From positions 1 to 44,254 of the forward strand of contig NZ_CAMJOS010000029.1 in the NCBI RefSeq assembly GCF_946407605.1: a stretch of DNA of 44,254 nucleotides. The letters are read 5' to 3'. The notes beneath the pieces are model-generated. The model made no database searches. It was not told the DNA's origin and was given only the letters and a program-made list of their open reading frames with translations. The stretch is from an uncultured Prevotella sp. Lineage in GTDB: Bacteria > Bacteroidota > Bacteroidia > Bacteroidales > Bacteroidaceae. A program made the position numbers and the translations under genes. The number at the start of each line of letters is the position of its first letter. Positions within the stretch are counted from its first letter, which is position 1. Below are positions 24,464-32,710 of the stretch, one piece after another.

Positions 24464-25312
24464 ATGGAACGATTGGGAAGGGATACTGGACTGGTGCTTG
24501 AAGGTGGTGGCATGCGTGGCGTATTCACCAGTGGCGTGCTTGATGCGCTGATGAAGTATGAACGGTATTTCCCATATGTCGTGGCTGTGTCGGCAGGTGC
24601 GTGTAATGGTCTTTCCTATATGAGTCGACAACCCCGAAGGGCTCGTTTCTCAAATATTGACATGTTGCGTAAATACGGTTATCTATCGCTTAAACACTTG
24701 CTGGTTCAAGGCAGCATTTTCGACCCAAACATCCTTTATGAGCGTTTTCCTGCAGAGATAGTGCCTTTCGACTATGATACTTATGCCAAGAATCCTGCCC
24801 CCTTCGAGATGGTAACTACTAACTGTCTGACGGGACAAGCTGAATATTTGAGTGAGAAGCACGATCCGCGTCGCATCACAGCCATAGCCAAGGCCAGTAG
24901 TTCGTTGCCTTATGTAGCTCAGATTACGATGGTCGACGGCATCCCGATGCTCGATGGTGGCATTATCGACTCGATACCCGTGTTGCGTGCCACAAGTCAG
25001 GGACATCCGTTCAACGTTGTGGTGATGACTCGAAACAAGGGTTTCCGCTCGACTGAACGCGATGTGAACATACCTTCTTTTATTTATAGTGACTATCCAC
25101 AACTGCGTGAGGCTTTGAGTCATCGTGTAGAGGCCTATAACGCCCAGTTGGAGATGGTGGAACAAATGGAACGCTGGGGAGAAATCCTTGTTATCCGTCC
25201 ACAGCGAAAAATGGAGGTAGGACGTACTTGTAGTGACGTATCGAAGTTGGAACGACTTTATGAAGAAGGTTTCGAAGAAGGCGAAAAATTTTGTACCAAC
25301 TATCGTTTATAG
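24464..25312 (+). CDS. Patatin-like phospholipase (YjjU type)
   Basis: This 282-residue predicted acyl hydrolase acts on phospholipids through a Ser-Asp dyad. The oxyanion loop GLVLEGGGMRGVFTSGVLDAL, nucleophile serine in VVAVSAGACNG and aspartate in MLDGGIIDSIP are all intact. The arrangement and length match the E. coli YjjU group. No signal peptide is seen, so it is probably cytosolic or peripheral at the inner membrane. The ATG at 24464 is 26 bases after a TATCTTTG box. trpS follows with its own promoter 12 bases after the stop, so the two need not be cotranscribed. The physiological substrate is unknown. Confidence 0.88.
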   Translation: MERLGRDTGLVLEGGGMRGVFTSGVLDALMKYERYFPYVVAVSAGACNGLSYMSRQPRRARFSNIDMLRKYGYLSLKHLLVQGSIFDPNILYERFPAEIVPFDYDTYAKNPAPFEMVTTNCLTGQAEYLSEKHDPRRITAIAKASSSLPYVAQITMVDGIPMLDGGIIDSIPVLRATSQGHPFNVVVMTRNKGFRSTERDVNIPSFIYSDYPQLREALSHRVEAYNAQLEMVEQMERWGEILVIRPQRKMEVGRTCSDVSKLERLYEEGFEEGEKFCTNYRL

Positions 25313-25324
25313 AAAAAAAAGTGT

Positions 25325-25332
25325 TACCTTTG
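25325..25332 (+). promoter_or_regulatory. -7 box of trpS
   Basis: TACCTTTG, followed by CA, lies 12 bases after the patatin stop and 34 bases before the trpS ATG. Confidence 0.75.
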
Positions 25333-25366
25333 CACGCTGAAACAAAAACTTATTGAAATAAAAGAT

Positions 25367-26413
25367 ATGGGAAAAGTAATTTTGACGGGTGACCGTCCTA
25401 CTGGAAAGTTGCATCTGGGCCACTTTGTGGGTTCTTTGCACCGTCGTGTGGAACTCCAGAATGCTGGTGATTACGACAGGATGTTTGTATTTATGGCCGA
25501 TGTTCAGGCCCTTACAGATAATGCTGATAATCCTCAGAAGATCCGTAATAGCATCACTCAGGTAGCTCTTGACTATCTGTCGGCCGGACTGGATCCTCAG
25601 AAGTGTACGCTTTTCATTCAGAGTCAGATTCCCGAGCTGGCCGAGTTGACCACCTATCTGATGAACCTGATTTCCGTGAGTCGCGTACAGCGCAACCCTA
25701 CGGTAAAAACGGAAATCAAAATGCGTGGCTTCGAGGGTGAGAGCATTCCTTTAGGTTTCTTCTGCTATCCCGTTTCTCAGGCTGCCGATATCACGCTGTT
25801 CAAGGCCACTACTGTTCCTGCTGGCGAAGATCAGGAGCCGATGCTGGAGGTAACACGCGAACTGGTAAATCGTTTCAATAATACCTATGGTCCCGTGTTA
25901 GTAGAACCCAACATCATGCTGCCAGAGAATTTGACAGCACGTCGTTTGCCTGGTACCGATGGAAAAGAGAAGATGTCGAAGAGCTTAGGTAACTGTATCT
26001 ATCTGAGCGATTCTGCTGACGAGGTATGGCAGAAGGTGCGCTCTATGTATACAGATCCCACTCACCTGAACGTCTCTGACCCAGGTCATGTGGAGGGCAA
26101 TGCCGTATTTACCTATCTCGATGCGTTCTCTACCGATGCTGATTTTCAGAATTTCTGGCCTGAATATCAGAATCTGGACGAGTTGAAGGAGCACTACACC
26201 CGTGGTGGTCTGGGCGATATGAAGTGTAAGAAATTCCTTAACGAGGTGCTCAATCAGTATTTGGAGCCTATGCGCCAGCGCAGAACCGAACTTGAGAAGG
26301 ATATTCCCGAAATTTATAATATCCTGAAGAAAGGTACGGAAGCTGCACGTGAAGTGGGCGCACAAACCATGAGTGAGGTGCGCAAAGCCATGCAGATTGA
26401 CTATTTCGGATAA
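25367..26413 (+). CDS. trpS: Tryptophanyl-tRNA synthetase
   Basis: This class Ic synthetase charges tRNA-Trp and has 348 residues, slightly longer than the usual 330. The HIGH-equivalent lies in [17 protein letters not shown] and the KMSKS loop in [32 protein letters not shown] is the typical Trp-binding region. The ATG at 25367 is preceded by a promoter and an A-rich leader. No trp attenuation-type leader peptide or T-box is apparent in the short upstream region. It converges on dnaB, with a hairpin at the junction. Confidence 0.96.
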   Translation: MGKVILTGDRPTGKLHLGHFVGSLHRRVELQNAGDYDRMFVFMADVQALTDNADNPQKIRNSITQVALDYLSAGLDPQKCTLFIQSQIPELAELTTYLMNLISVSRVQRNPTVKTEIKMRGFEGESIPLGFFCYPVSQAADITLFKATTVPAGEDQEPMLEVTRELVNRFNNTYGPVLVEPNIMLPENLTARRLPGTDGKEKMSKSLGNCIYLSDSADEVWQKVRSMYTDPTHLNVSDPGHVEGNAVFTYLDAFSTDADFQNFWPEYQNLDELKEHYTRGGLGDMKCKKFLNEVLNQYLEPMRQRRTELEKDIPEIYNILKKGTEAAREVGAQTMSEVRKAMQIDYFG

Positions 26414-26420
26414 AGTGAGA

Positions 26421-26441
26421 GGTGCCGTTTAGAACGGCATC
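26421..26441. terminator. Hairpin at the trpS/dnaB convergent junction
   Basis: GGTGCCGTT-TAG-AACGGCATC forms a 9-bp stem (one G-T pair) around the dnaB stop codon. A second outer pairing GAGAGG/CCTCTC (26417-26422 with 26445-26450) overlaps it. No T-tract follows on either strand, so terminator function is uncertain. Confidence 0.4.
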
Positions 26442-27964
26442 TCGCCTCTCGGAGCATTGGCGAAGGGGTCGTATCCATCGGGTAGGGGTGCAGGGCCTTC
26501 TTCGCCATTAATTTTTGACCCAAGAATCTCACCACCTGCTGCAGAATTCGGTGTCAGACGGCCTTCGTCAGGATTCTCAAAACGTGTGAATTCGCCACGG
26601 AAGGTGAGCAGTACATCGCCTGTGGCACCTTTACGATGCTTGGCTATAATTATCTCGGCCATGCCACGCAGGTCGCGTCCTTTATCGTCCTGGAAGATAC
26701 GATAGTATTCTGGACGATGCACGAAGAGCACCATATCGGCATCCTGCTCAATGGCACCTGACTCACGCAAGTCGCTCAGTTGCGGACGTTTGCCTTCCAA
26801 GCCCTCGCGGTTCTCTACACCACGGTTCAACTGTGACAAAGCCAGAATGGGAATATCTAACTCTTTGGCCAGACCTTTCAGCGATCGGCTGATGGTTGAC
26901 ACCTCTTCCTGACGGCTCGAGAACCTCATGCCGTTGGCATTCATCAGCTGCAGGTAGTCAATCATGATAATCTTTACGCCATGCTCGCGAACTAATCGAC
27001 GGGCCTTGGTACGTAGCTCGAAGACGGAGAGACCAGGGGTGTCATCTACATATAATGGTGCGCCAAGAAGACTGTTTACACGTTTATCCAAACGGTCCCA
27101 TTCATCAGGTTGAAGCTGACCGTTCAGAATCTTCTTGCCTTCAATTTCGCAGACATTTGACAGCAGACGATTAACCAACTGCTGGTTCGACATTTCCAAC
27201 GAGAAGAAAGCCATAGGTACCTGACTGTCAGCAGCAATATTCTTGGCCATCGAAAGTGCAAAGGCCGTTTTACCCATTGCAGGGCGTCCGGCTATAATCA
27301 CCAGGTCAGAGTTTTGCCAGCCACTGGTTTTGTCGTCCAGTCCATGATAGCCGCTCGAGATACCAGTCAGGCCGTCTGTATTCTTCGATGCCTCTTGTAT
27401 CACCTTCACCGCCTGTGACACCACAGGGTCAATCTGGGTATAGTCCTTCTTCATGTTCTTCTGCGACAACTCGAAGAGGGCACCCTCGGCCTGCTGCATC
27501 AGGTCGTCTACATCAATAGTCTCGTCGAAGGCACGTGTCTCAATGTCGCTCGAGAACTGAATGAGCTGACGAGCCAGATATTTCTGGGCAATAATGCGGG
27601 CATGATAGTCAATATGAGCAGATGAAGCCACACGAGATGAAATCTCGGCGATATAGGCAGGGCCTCCAACCTCCTCCAGTTTGCCTTCATGGGCTAACTC
27701 CTCGGCCACCGTGAGCACATCGACAGGTTGCTCGTTCATCGAGAGCTGTTGAATAGCGGAATATACCATTTGGTTGCGAGGCTCATAGAAACTTTCAGGA
27801 CGAAGTGTCTCGCATACCACCGCATAAGCATCTTTGTCAATCAACAATGCACCCAGCACAGCTCTCTCTACTTCGAGGGCCTGCGGTTGTAGGTGGGCAT
27901 AAGTATTGTCGACGGGCTGTTGTTTACGTGACTGTCGACGGTTTGAAGTTTTTTGTTCAGGCAT
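26429..27964 (-). CDS. dnaB: Replicative DNA helicase DnaB
   Basis: This hexameric 5'-3' helicase drives the chromosomal replication fork. The 511-residue protein has the N-terminal DnaB domain (about 22-125; PQALEVERAVLGALLIDKDA), a linker helix and the RecA-like C-terminal domain (about 195-470). That domain has Walker A (AGRPAMGKTAFALSMA), Walker B (IIMIDYLQLM), the loop LSQLNRGVENRE and the arginine-finger region. No intein is present. The Pro-, Gly- and acid-rich tail after about 470 is usual for Bacteroidetes DnaB. It starts at the ATG at 27964 with a -7 box 20 bases upstream. Confidence 0.96.
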   Translation of the reverse strand: MPEQKTSNRRQSRKQQPVDNTYAHLQPQALEVERAVLGALLIDKDAYAVVCETLRPESFYEPRNQMVYSAIQQLSMNEQPVDVLTVAEELAHEGKLEEVGGPAYIAEISSRVASSAHIDYHARIIAQKYLARQLIQFSSDIETRAFDETIDVDDLMQQAEGALFELSQKNMKKDYTQIDPVVSQAVKVIQEASKNTDGLTGISSGYHGLDDKTSGWQNSDLVIIAGRPAMGKTAFALSMAKNIAADSQVPMAFFSLEMSNQQLVNRLLSNVCEIEGKKILNGQLQPDEWDRLDKRVNSLLGAPLYVDDTPGLSVFELRTKARRLVREHGVKIIMIDYLQLMNANGMRFSSRQEEVSTISRSLKGLAKELDIPILALSQLNRGVENREGLEGKRPQLSDLRESGAIEQDADMVLFVHRPEYYRIFQDDKGRDLRGMAEIIIAKHRKGATGDVLLTFRGEFTRFENPDEGRLTPNSAAGGEILGSKINGEEGPAPLPDGYDPFANAPRGEMPF

Positions 27965-27984
27965 ATTTTTGTTATTTTCTGATG

Positions 27985-27992
27985 CAAAGGTA
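27985..27992 (-). promoter_or_regulatory. -7 box of dnaB
   Basis: TACCTTTG on the minus strand, followed by CA, lies 20 bases before the dnaB ATG. Confidence 0.75.
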
Positions 27993-28009
27993 ATACTTTT
28001 TTAGTAGAT

Positions 28010-28080
28010 AAGTTCAGTTGAAGTGATTTTTTTTAATTGTCTGTTAAACTTTAATTATCTTCATGCGTCAAAAGTTCAGT
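28010..28080. repeat. Nine-base direct repeat upstream of the outer-membrane protein gene
   Basis: AAGTTCAGT occurs at 28010-28018 and again at 28072-28080, 62 bases apart, in the dnaB/OMP intergenic region. It might be a regulator half-site pair. I cannot identify a consensus -7 box for the OMP gene here. Confidence 0.35.
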
Positions 28081-28102
28081 AAAAAAACAAAACCAAAGGA
28101 TA

Positions 28103-31100
28103 ATGAAAAGATTTCTATTCACGATGGCCGTCGTTTTATCGGCTCTCACCATGCAGGCTCAGCGTACCATCACAGGTACAGTGTTGGAAGAAGACACACA
28201 AGAGTCCGTCATCCAAGCAACTGTTTCTTTGTTGAAGAGCGATAGCACCCGCGTCGCTAATGCCGTGACTAACATGAACGGACAGTTCACCATGACTGCT
28301 CCGTCTGATGGTAAGTATATAGTACGCGTGACATACGTGGGCTATAAGACGCTCTACAAGAACGTGACGATGGCTGGTAAGCCCGTTAATCTTGGTAAGA
28401 TGAGCCTTAACGTCGATGCTGTGATGCTGAAGGGCGCTACCGTTACTTCTCATCTGGCAAAGGTTCAGTCCAAGGGCGACACGCTGATTTTCAATGCCGA
28501 CGCTTATCACACCCCAGAAGGTTCAGTAGTTGAGGAACTTGTGAAGCGTATGCCTGGTGTCGATCTCGATGACGATGGTAATATCAAGGTCAATGGTAAG
28601 ACTGTTACAAAGATTAAGGTTGACGGTAAGGAATTTGGCGACTCAAAGACAGCGCTGAAGAACCTGCCTACTTCTATTATAGAAAAGGTACGCGCATACG
28701 ACGAAAAGAGCGACCTGGCCCGTATCACAGGTATCGACGATGGTAACGAGCAGACCGTGCTCGACTTCGGCATTCGTGCTGGTATGAATCGCGGTACTAT
28801 GATAAACGTCGACTTGGGTAAAGGTACTAAAGACCGCTACTCTGGTCGTCTGTTCGGTATGTATATGCGTGATGACTATCGTGTGATGGCTATGCTTAAC
28901 GCTAACAACACCAACGACCAGGGCATGGGCGGCGGTGGTGGTCGACGCTATGGTGGCGGTATGGGCATGGGCGGAGGCCTCAATGCAGCCAAGACAGGTA
29001 TGATTAACCTGAACTACGAGAAGACCGACCTAATTATTGCTCAGGCCAGCGTGAATTTCAACCATCGTGATGGTGACTCTTGGTCACGTCGTTCTAGCGA
29101 GAACTTTATTGGTAGTACCTCATCATTCCAGAACTCTATCAACCAAAGCTACTCTCGTTCTAACAACTGGAGCGTAACAGGTCGTGTAGAGTGGACTCCC
29201 GACACATTGTGGAACATTTCGTTCCGTCCAAACTGGAGTTTCGGCGACAACGATGGTACTGGCAACAACTCATCAGCAACTTTCAATGCTGATCCCTATG
29301 ATATTGTCGATGAACAAATTTCTTCTGCTGTTATTGCAGAACTTTTAAATAATAATAATAGCAATGATGACATTATAAGCAAGTTACGTAATATTGCTGT
29401 CAACGGTTCTGCCAACAAATCACTTTCTTATGGTGAGAACAAGCGTTTGGGCGGTACTTTGCAGATTAACCGCGTGCTCAATGGTCAGGGTCGTAACATC
29501 ACCGTTCAGTTGACAGGTAACTACAGCGACAACGAGAACAAGCAGTTATCAAACAACTTCACTCGTCTGTTTAAGAGTACTACTACTTTTAACGGCGTTT
29601 CAGGTCTTGACAATTATCAGACCAACCGTTACACACTCACTCCTACCAAGTCTTACGACTATAGCGCACGTGCTACTTATAGTGAGCCTATTGCCTACGC
29701 CACGTTCCTGCAGTTCAGCTATACCTTCCAGTATCGCTATAACCAGAACGACCGTCAGACGTATGACTATTCTGATCCTCTGCTTTCTGACCCCACTCGT
29801 GGTTATGACTTCACAGGCGTCACACCTTCATACGGCAACTGGAATGATTATTTCAATCTGGTTAATAATGGTTATTCTCCTTCTGTAAATGATACTTATT
29901 ATACAAAGAATCAGAGCCAGTATTCAGAATATACCAACTACATCCACACCGCAGAGGTAATGTTACGCTTTATCCGCAATACCTACGACTTCAACGTTGG
30001 TGTTCAGATCATCCCACAGAAGTCACATTATAATCAGGACTATCTGGGACAGTTGGTCGACACAGTCATCAATGTTGTTAACTGGAGTCCTACAGCTAAT
30101 TTCCGCTGGCGTTTCTCTCAGCAGGGTAACCTCCGCTTCGAGTATCGTGGTAGCTCTAGTCAGCCTTCTCTGAGTCAGTTGCTCGTCCTCAATGACGATA
30201 CCAACCCCTTGAACAAGACCACTGGTAACCCCAACCTGAAGCCTTCGTTCACCCAGAGCTTCAACCTGCGCTATAACGACTATTTCCAGGATCATCAGCG
30301 TTTCATTTTCGCCAATCTGAACTTCTCTACAACGGCTAACAGCATTGCTAACGCAGTACGCTATAATGCCGAGACTGGTGGACAGGAGTCAAAGCCTGAG
30401 AATATCAATGGTAATTGGAATGCTGGTGGTAATGTTACTTTCAACTCGGCTATCGACTCATTAGGTTACTTCAACTATAACATTACTCTGCAGGAGAACT
30501 ACAACCACCGTGTAGGTTATGTTTTTCAGAATCAGGAGACACTGAGAAATACTACTAATTCTCATAACCTCGGTGGTCGTCTGGGTACCAGCTATCGTAA
30601 CGACTGGTTGGAGGTCGAGCTTAACGGTTCACTCAACTACAACATCACACGTAATGAATTGCAGCCTCAGTCAAACCTCGACACCTATACCTTCTCTTAT
30701 GGTTTCAATACCACTCTGCAGATGCCTTGGGGCTCACAGTTCACTACAGACCTCAGTATGAACAGTCGTCGTGGTTATACTGATGAGTCGATGAATACCA
30801 ACGAGCTCATCTGGAATGCACAGATCTCTCATAGTCTGCTGCGTGGCAAGCCCCTCACACTCTCGCTGCAGTTCTACGATATCCTCGGCAAGCAGTCCAA
30901 CTTCTCACGTACCATCTCGGCTATGGCCCGTACTGATAACGAGTACAACTCAATCAACAGCTACGTGATGTTCCGCGCTAGTTATCGCCTCAACCTCTTC
31001 GGCACTCGTCAGGCTCGTATGGGCATGGGTATGGGTGGCTTCGGTGGCGGCATGCCTATGGGCGGCGGCATGGGCGGTGGTAACCGTGGTGGTGGCAACC

Positions 31101-31171
31101 GTGGTGGCGGTGGCGGCTTCGGCGGTGGACGTCCTGCAGGCGGTGGCTTCGGTGGTCCCGGCATGTTCTAA
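28103..31171 (+). CDS. TonB-receptor-like outer-membrane barrel protein (OMP_b-brl_3 type)
   Basis: This 1022-residue outer-membrane protein starts with a signal peptide (MKRFLFTMAVVLSALTMQA). A CarboxypepD_reg-like domain follows (about 21-105; TITGTVLEEDTQESVIQATV), then a plug-like region (about 110-220; VVEELVKRMPGVDLDDDGNI, KVDGKEFGDS). A long barrel comes next (about 230-965). Two Gly/Met-rich stretches stand out: about 273-295 within the barrel, and the last 55 residues (from about 968), where MGMGMGGFGGGMP- and GGGNRGGG-like runs end in PGMF. Family members are SusC/TonB-receptor relatives of mostly unknown substrate. No SusD partner follows, which argues against a polysaccharide utilisation locus. 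The ATG at 28103 is supported by the signal peptide and an AAGGA-like site upstream. Confidence 0.85.
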   Translation: MKRFLFTMAVVLSALTMQAQRTITGTVLEEDTQESVIQATVSLLKSDSTRVANAVTNMNGQFTMTAPSDGKYIVRVTYVGYKTLYKNVTMAGKPVNLGKMSLNVDAVMLKGATVTSHLAKVQSKGDTLIFNADAYHTPEGSVVEELVKRMPGVDLDDDGNIKVNGKTVTKIKVDGKEFGDSKTALKNLPTSIIEKVRAYDEKSDLARITGIDDGNEQTVLDFGIRAGMNRGTMINVDLGKGTKDRYSGRLFGMYMRDDYRVMAMLNANNTNDQGMGGGGGRRYGGGMGMGGGLNAAKTGMINLNYEKTDLIIAQASVNFNHRDGDSWSRRSSENFIGSTSSFQNSINQSYSRSNNWSVTGRVEWTPDTLWNISFRPNWSFGDNDGTGNNSSATFNADPYDIVDEQISSAVIAELLNNNNSNDDIISKLRNIAVNGSANKSLSYGENKRLGGTLQINRVLNGQGRNITVQLTGNYSDNENKQLSNNFTRLFKSTTTFNGVSGLDNYQTNRYTLTPTKSYDYSARATYSEPIAYATFLQFSYTFQYRYNQNDRQTYDYSDPLLSDPTRGYDFTGVTPSYGNWNDYFNLVNNGYSPSVNDTYYTKNQSQYSEYTNYIHTAEVMLRFIRNTYDFNVGVQIIPQKSHYNQDYLGQLVDTVINVVNWSPTANFRWRFSQQGNLRFEYRGSSSQPSLSQLLVLNDDTNPLNKTTGNPNLKPSFTQSFNLRYNDYFQDHQRFIFANLNFSTTANSIANAVRYNAETGGQESKPENINGNWNAGGNVTFNSAIDSLGYFNYNITLQENYNHRVGYVFQNQETLRNTTNSHNLGGRLGTSYRNDWLEVELNGSLNYNITRNELQPQSNLDTYTFSYGFNTTLQMPWGSQFTTDLSMNSRRGYTDESMNTNELIWNAQISHSLLRGKPLTLSLQFYDILGKQSNFSRTISAMARTDNEYNSINSYVMFRASYRLNLFGTRQARMGMGMGGFGGGMPMGGGMGGGNRGGGNRGGGGGFGGGRPAGGGFGGPGMF

Positions 31172-31198
31172 GATATGATTATGATATTATAACCAAAA

Positions 31199-31206
31199 TA
31201 CCTTTC
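31199..31206 (+). promoter_or_regulatory. Possible -7 box for glycerate kinase
   Basis: TACCTTTC differs from the consensus TANNTTTG at the last base. Transcription from it would start near the base of the hairpin at 31210-31241. Confidence 0.35.
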
Positions 31207-31209
31207 TAC

Positions 31210-31241
31210 GCGGGTGTGTCAGAGTGATCTGGTGCACCCGC
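31210..31241. other. 14-pair hairpin between the OMP and glycerate kinase genes
   Basis: GCGGGTG (31210-31216) pairs with CACCCGC (31235-31241), TGT with GTG by three wobble pairs, and CAGA with TCTG, closing a GTGA tetraloop. No T-tract follows (AATTAACATT), so it is not a classical intrinsic terminator. It could be a factor-dependent terminator, an mRNA 3' stabiliser or a 5' leader structure. Confidence 0.6.
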
Positions 31242-31257
31242 AATTAACATTAAGCGT

Positions 31258-32334
31258 ATGAAGATTATTGTAGCGATAGATTCATTTAAGAATTGTATGA
31301 CTTCAAAAGAGGCAAACCATGCTGCATCCGAAGGTATCTGTCAAATTATGCCTGATGCAGAAGTAGTGCAGATAGCTGTTAGCGATGGTGGCGAAGGCTT
31401 TTTGGAGGCTTTCCTTACTGCTATTGGCGGTATTCTTGTGGAAGTGTCGGTAAGAGACCCGCTGATGCGCACTGTCCAAGCAAAATATTTGCTGAATGGT
31501 GATAAGGCAGTGATTGAGATGGCGCAGGCCAGCGGTCTGACTCTGCTGGCAAACGAAGAGCGAAATCCGATGTTGGCAACAAGTTATGGTACTGGTCAGT
31601 TGGTTGCTGATGCAGTCAGGAGAGGTGCCAAACATATTATCGTTGGCCTTGGTGGCAGCGCTACGAGTGATGCTGGTGTTGGGATGCTGCGGGCTTTGAC
31701 AGACACTTTTGCCAAGGGCGGCAAATGGGATAATATAAAGGCTCTTGAAAATGTTCGTTTTATCATTGCTTCCGACGTAAAGAATCCACTCTGTGGCAAC
31801 AATGGAGCGGCTCATGTGTTTGCTCCGCAGAAAGGAGCTTCTCCACAAGACATATTGGTTCTGGACGAGCGCGCAAGAAAGTTTGCAGAGATGTCGACCC
31901 GTCATTTTGGTTTTGACCGTTCTGAGGCTGAGGGTGCAGGTGCCGCTGGTGGACTTGGTTATGCTTTTCTCCAATACATGAATGCAGAATGTAAGTCAGG
32001 CATTGAATTGTTACTCGAGACTATTAATTATTCCGAGATTGTCAAGGATGCCAATCTTGTCATTACAGGCGAAGGTTCTGCCGACCGCCAGACATTAATG
32101 GGTAAGTTACCTATGGGAATCCTTCAGCATTCTGGTAATGTTCCTGTCTGTCTGGTAGCAGGACGTTACACTCATCTTGAAGAGCTATTGAAAGCAGGGT
32201 TCACTTGTGTAGAATCTATCAGTCCTCATAATATGCCCCTTGAAGAAGCCATGCGTAAAGAGGTGGCCATGCAGAATTTAGAGAATAAAATGATGATTAT
32301 TGCAGAAAAATGGTTATCTTTGCACAGAAATTAA
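31258..32334 (+). CDS. glxK: Glycerate kinase
   Basis: This type-2 (GarK/GlxK) glycerate kinase phosphorylates D-glycerate to a phosphoglycerate, feeding lower glycolysis. Its 358 residues cover the whole family: N-terminal IIVAIDSFKNCMTSKEANHA, central IIVGLGGSATSDAGVGMLRAL, IASDVKNPLCGNNGAAHVFAPQKGA, and C-terminal VITGEGSADRQTLMGKLPMGI. The ATG at 31258 is followed by the typical KIIVAIDSFK start. In hexuronate or glycolate users the enzyme handles glycerate, but the uxaA cluster is far away in this window. The end of the gene contains the -7 box of the next gene. Confidence 0.93.
   Translation: MKIIVAIDSFKNCMTSKEANHAASEGICQIMPDAEVVQIAVSDGGEGFLEAFLTAIGGILVEVSVRDPLMRTVQAKYLLNGDKAVIEMAQASGLTLLANEERNPMLATSYGTGQLVADAVRRGAKHIIVGLGGSATSDAGVGMLRALTDTFAKGGKWDNIKALENVRFIIASDVKNPLCGNNGAAHVFAPQKGASPQDILVLDERARKFAEMSTRHFGFDRSEAEGAGAAGGLGYAFLQYMNAECKSGIELLLETINYSEIVKDANLVITGEGSADRQTLMGKLPMGILQHSGNVPVCLVAGRYTHLEELLKAGFTCVESISPHNMPLEEAMRKEVAMQNLENKMMIIAEKWLSLHRN
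32315..32322 (+). promoter_or_regulatory. -7 box for the DUF4491 gene inside glxK
   Basis: TATCTTTG, followed by CA, lies within the last codons of glycerate kinase and 44 bases before the DUF4491 ATG. Confidence 0.65.
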
Positions 32335-32366
32335 GTGAGGAGTATCATATAAAAGCAATAACCAAC

Positions 32367-32666
32367 ATGTATTTTACAGGCATAATCATCGCTATTTGTA
32401 CCTTTTTGACTATAGGTATATGGCATCCCATTGTTATCAAGACTGAGTATTATTGGGGTACGCGTCCCTGGTTTATCTATTTAGTCATTGGACTGGCATC
32501 CGTCATTGGGGCCCTGTTCATTGAGAACACGGTCATCTCTGCTATCGTTGGCGTGTTCGGCGCCTCGTCACTTTGGGCTATCGGCGAACTCTTCGAGCAG
32601 AAGAAGCGTGTAGAAAGAGGTTGGTTTCCAAAGAATCCCAAGAGGGCAGCAGATTATAAGCAATAG
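32367..32666 (+). CDS. DUF4491-family small membrane protein
   Basis: This 99-residue inner-membrane protein has three predicted helices: FTGIIIAICTFLTIGIWHPI, FIYLVIGLASVIGALFI and VISAIVGVFGASSLWAIGEL. The tail EQKKRVERGWFPKNPKR is basic and the pattern matches the Bacteroidetes DUF4491 family. Function is unknown. I start it at the ATG at 32367 (MYFTGIIIA), because the longer frame from 32310 overlaps glxK and contains the promoter. ettA follows after 44 bases, in which I see no promoter, so the two may be cotranscribed. Confidence 0.82.
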   Translation: MYFTGIIIAICTFLTIGIWHPIVIKTEYYWGTRPWFIYLVIGLASVIGALFIENTVISAIVGVFGASSLWAIGELFEQKKRVERGWFPKNPKRAADYKQ

Positions 32667-32710
32667 TCATCAGTTAGAAAATAGTTGAACACTCATATAA
32701 TTCAAAAGTC

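Noticed and set aside
26429..27964. Possible intein in DnaB
   Set aside because: Length (511) is normal and the Walker A region is uninterrupted.
28103..31171. SusC/SusD polysaccharide utilisation locus
   Set aside because: No SusD-like lipoprotein or glycoside hydrolase follows; the next gene is glycerate kinase.
31210..31241. Possible degenerate tRNA remnant
   Set aside because: It has only one acceptor-like stem with a short inner stem; no anticodon arm or T-arm can be drawn.
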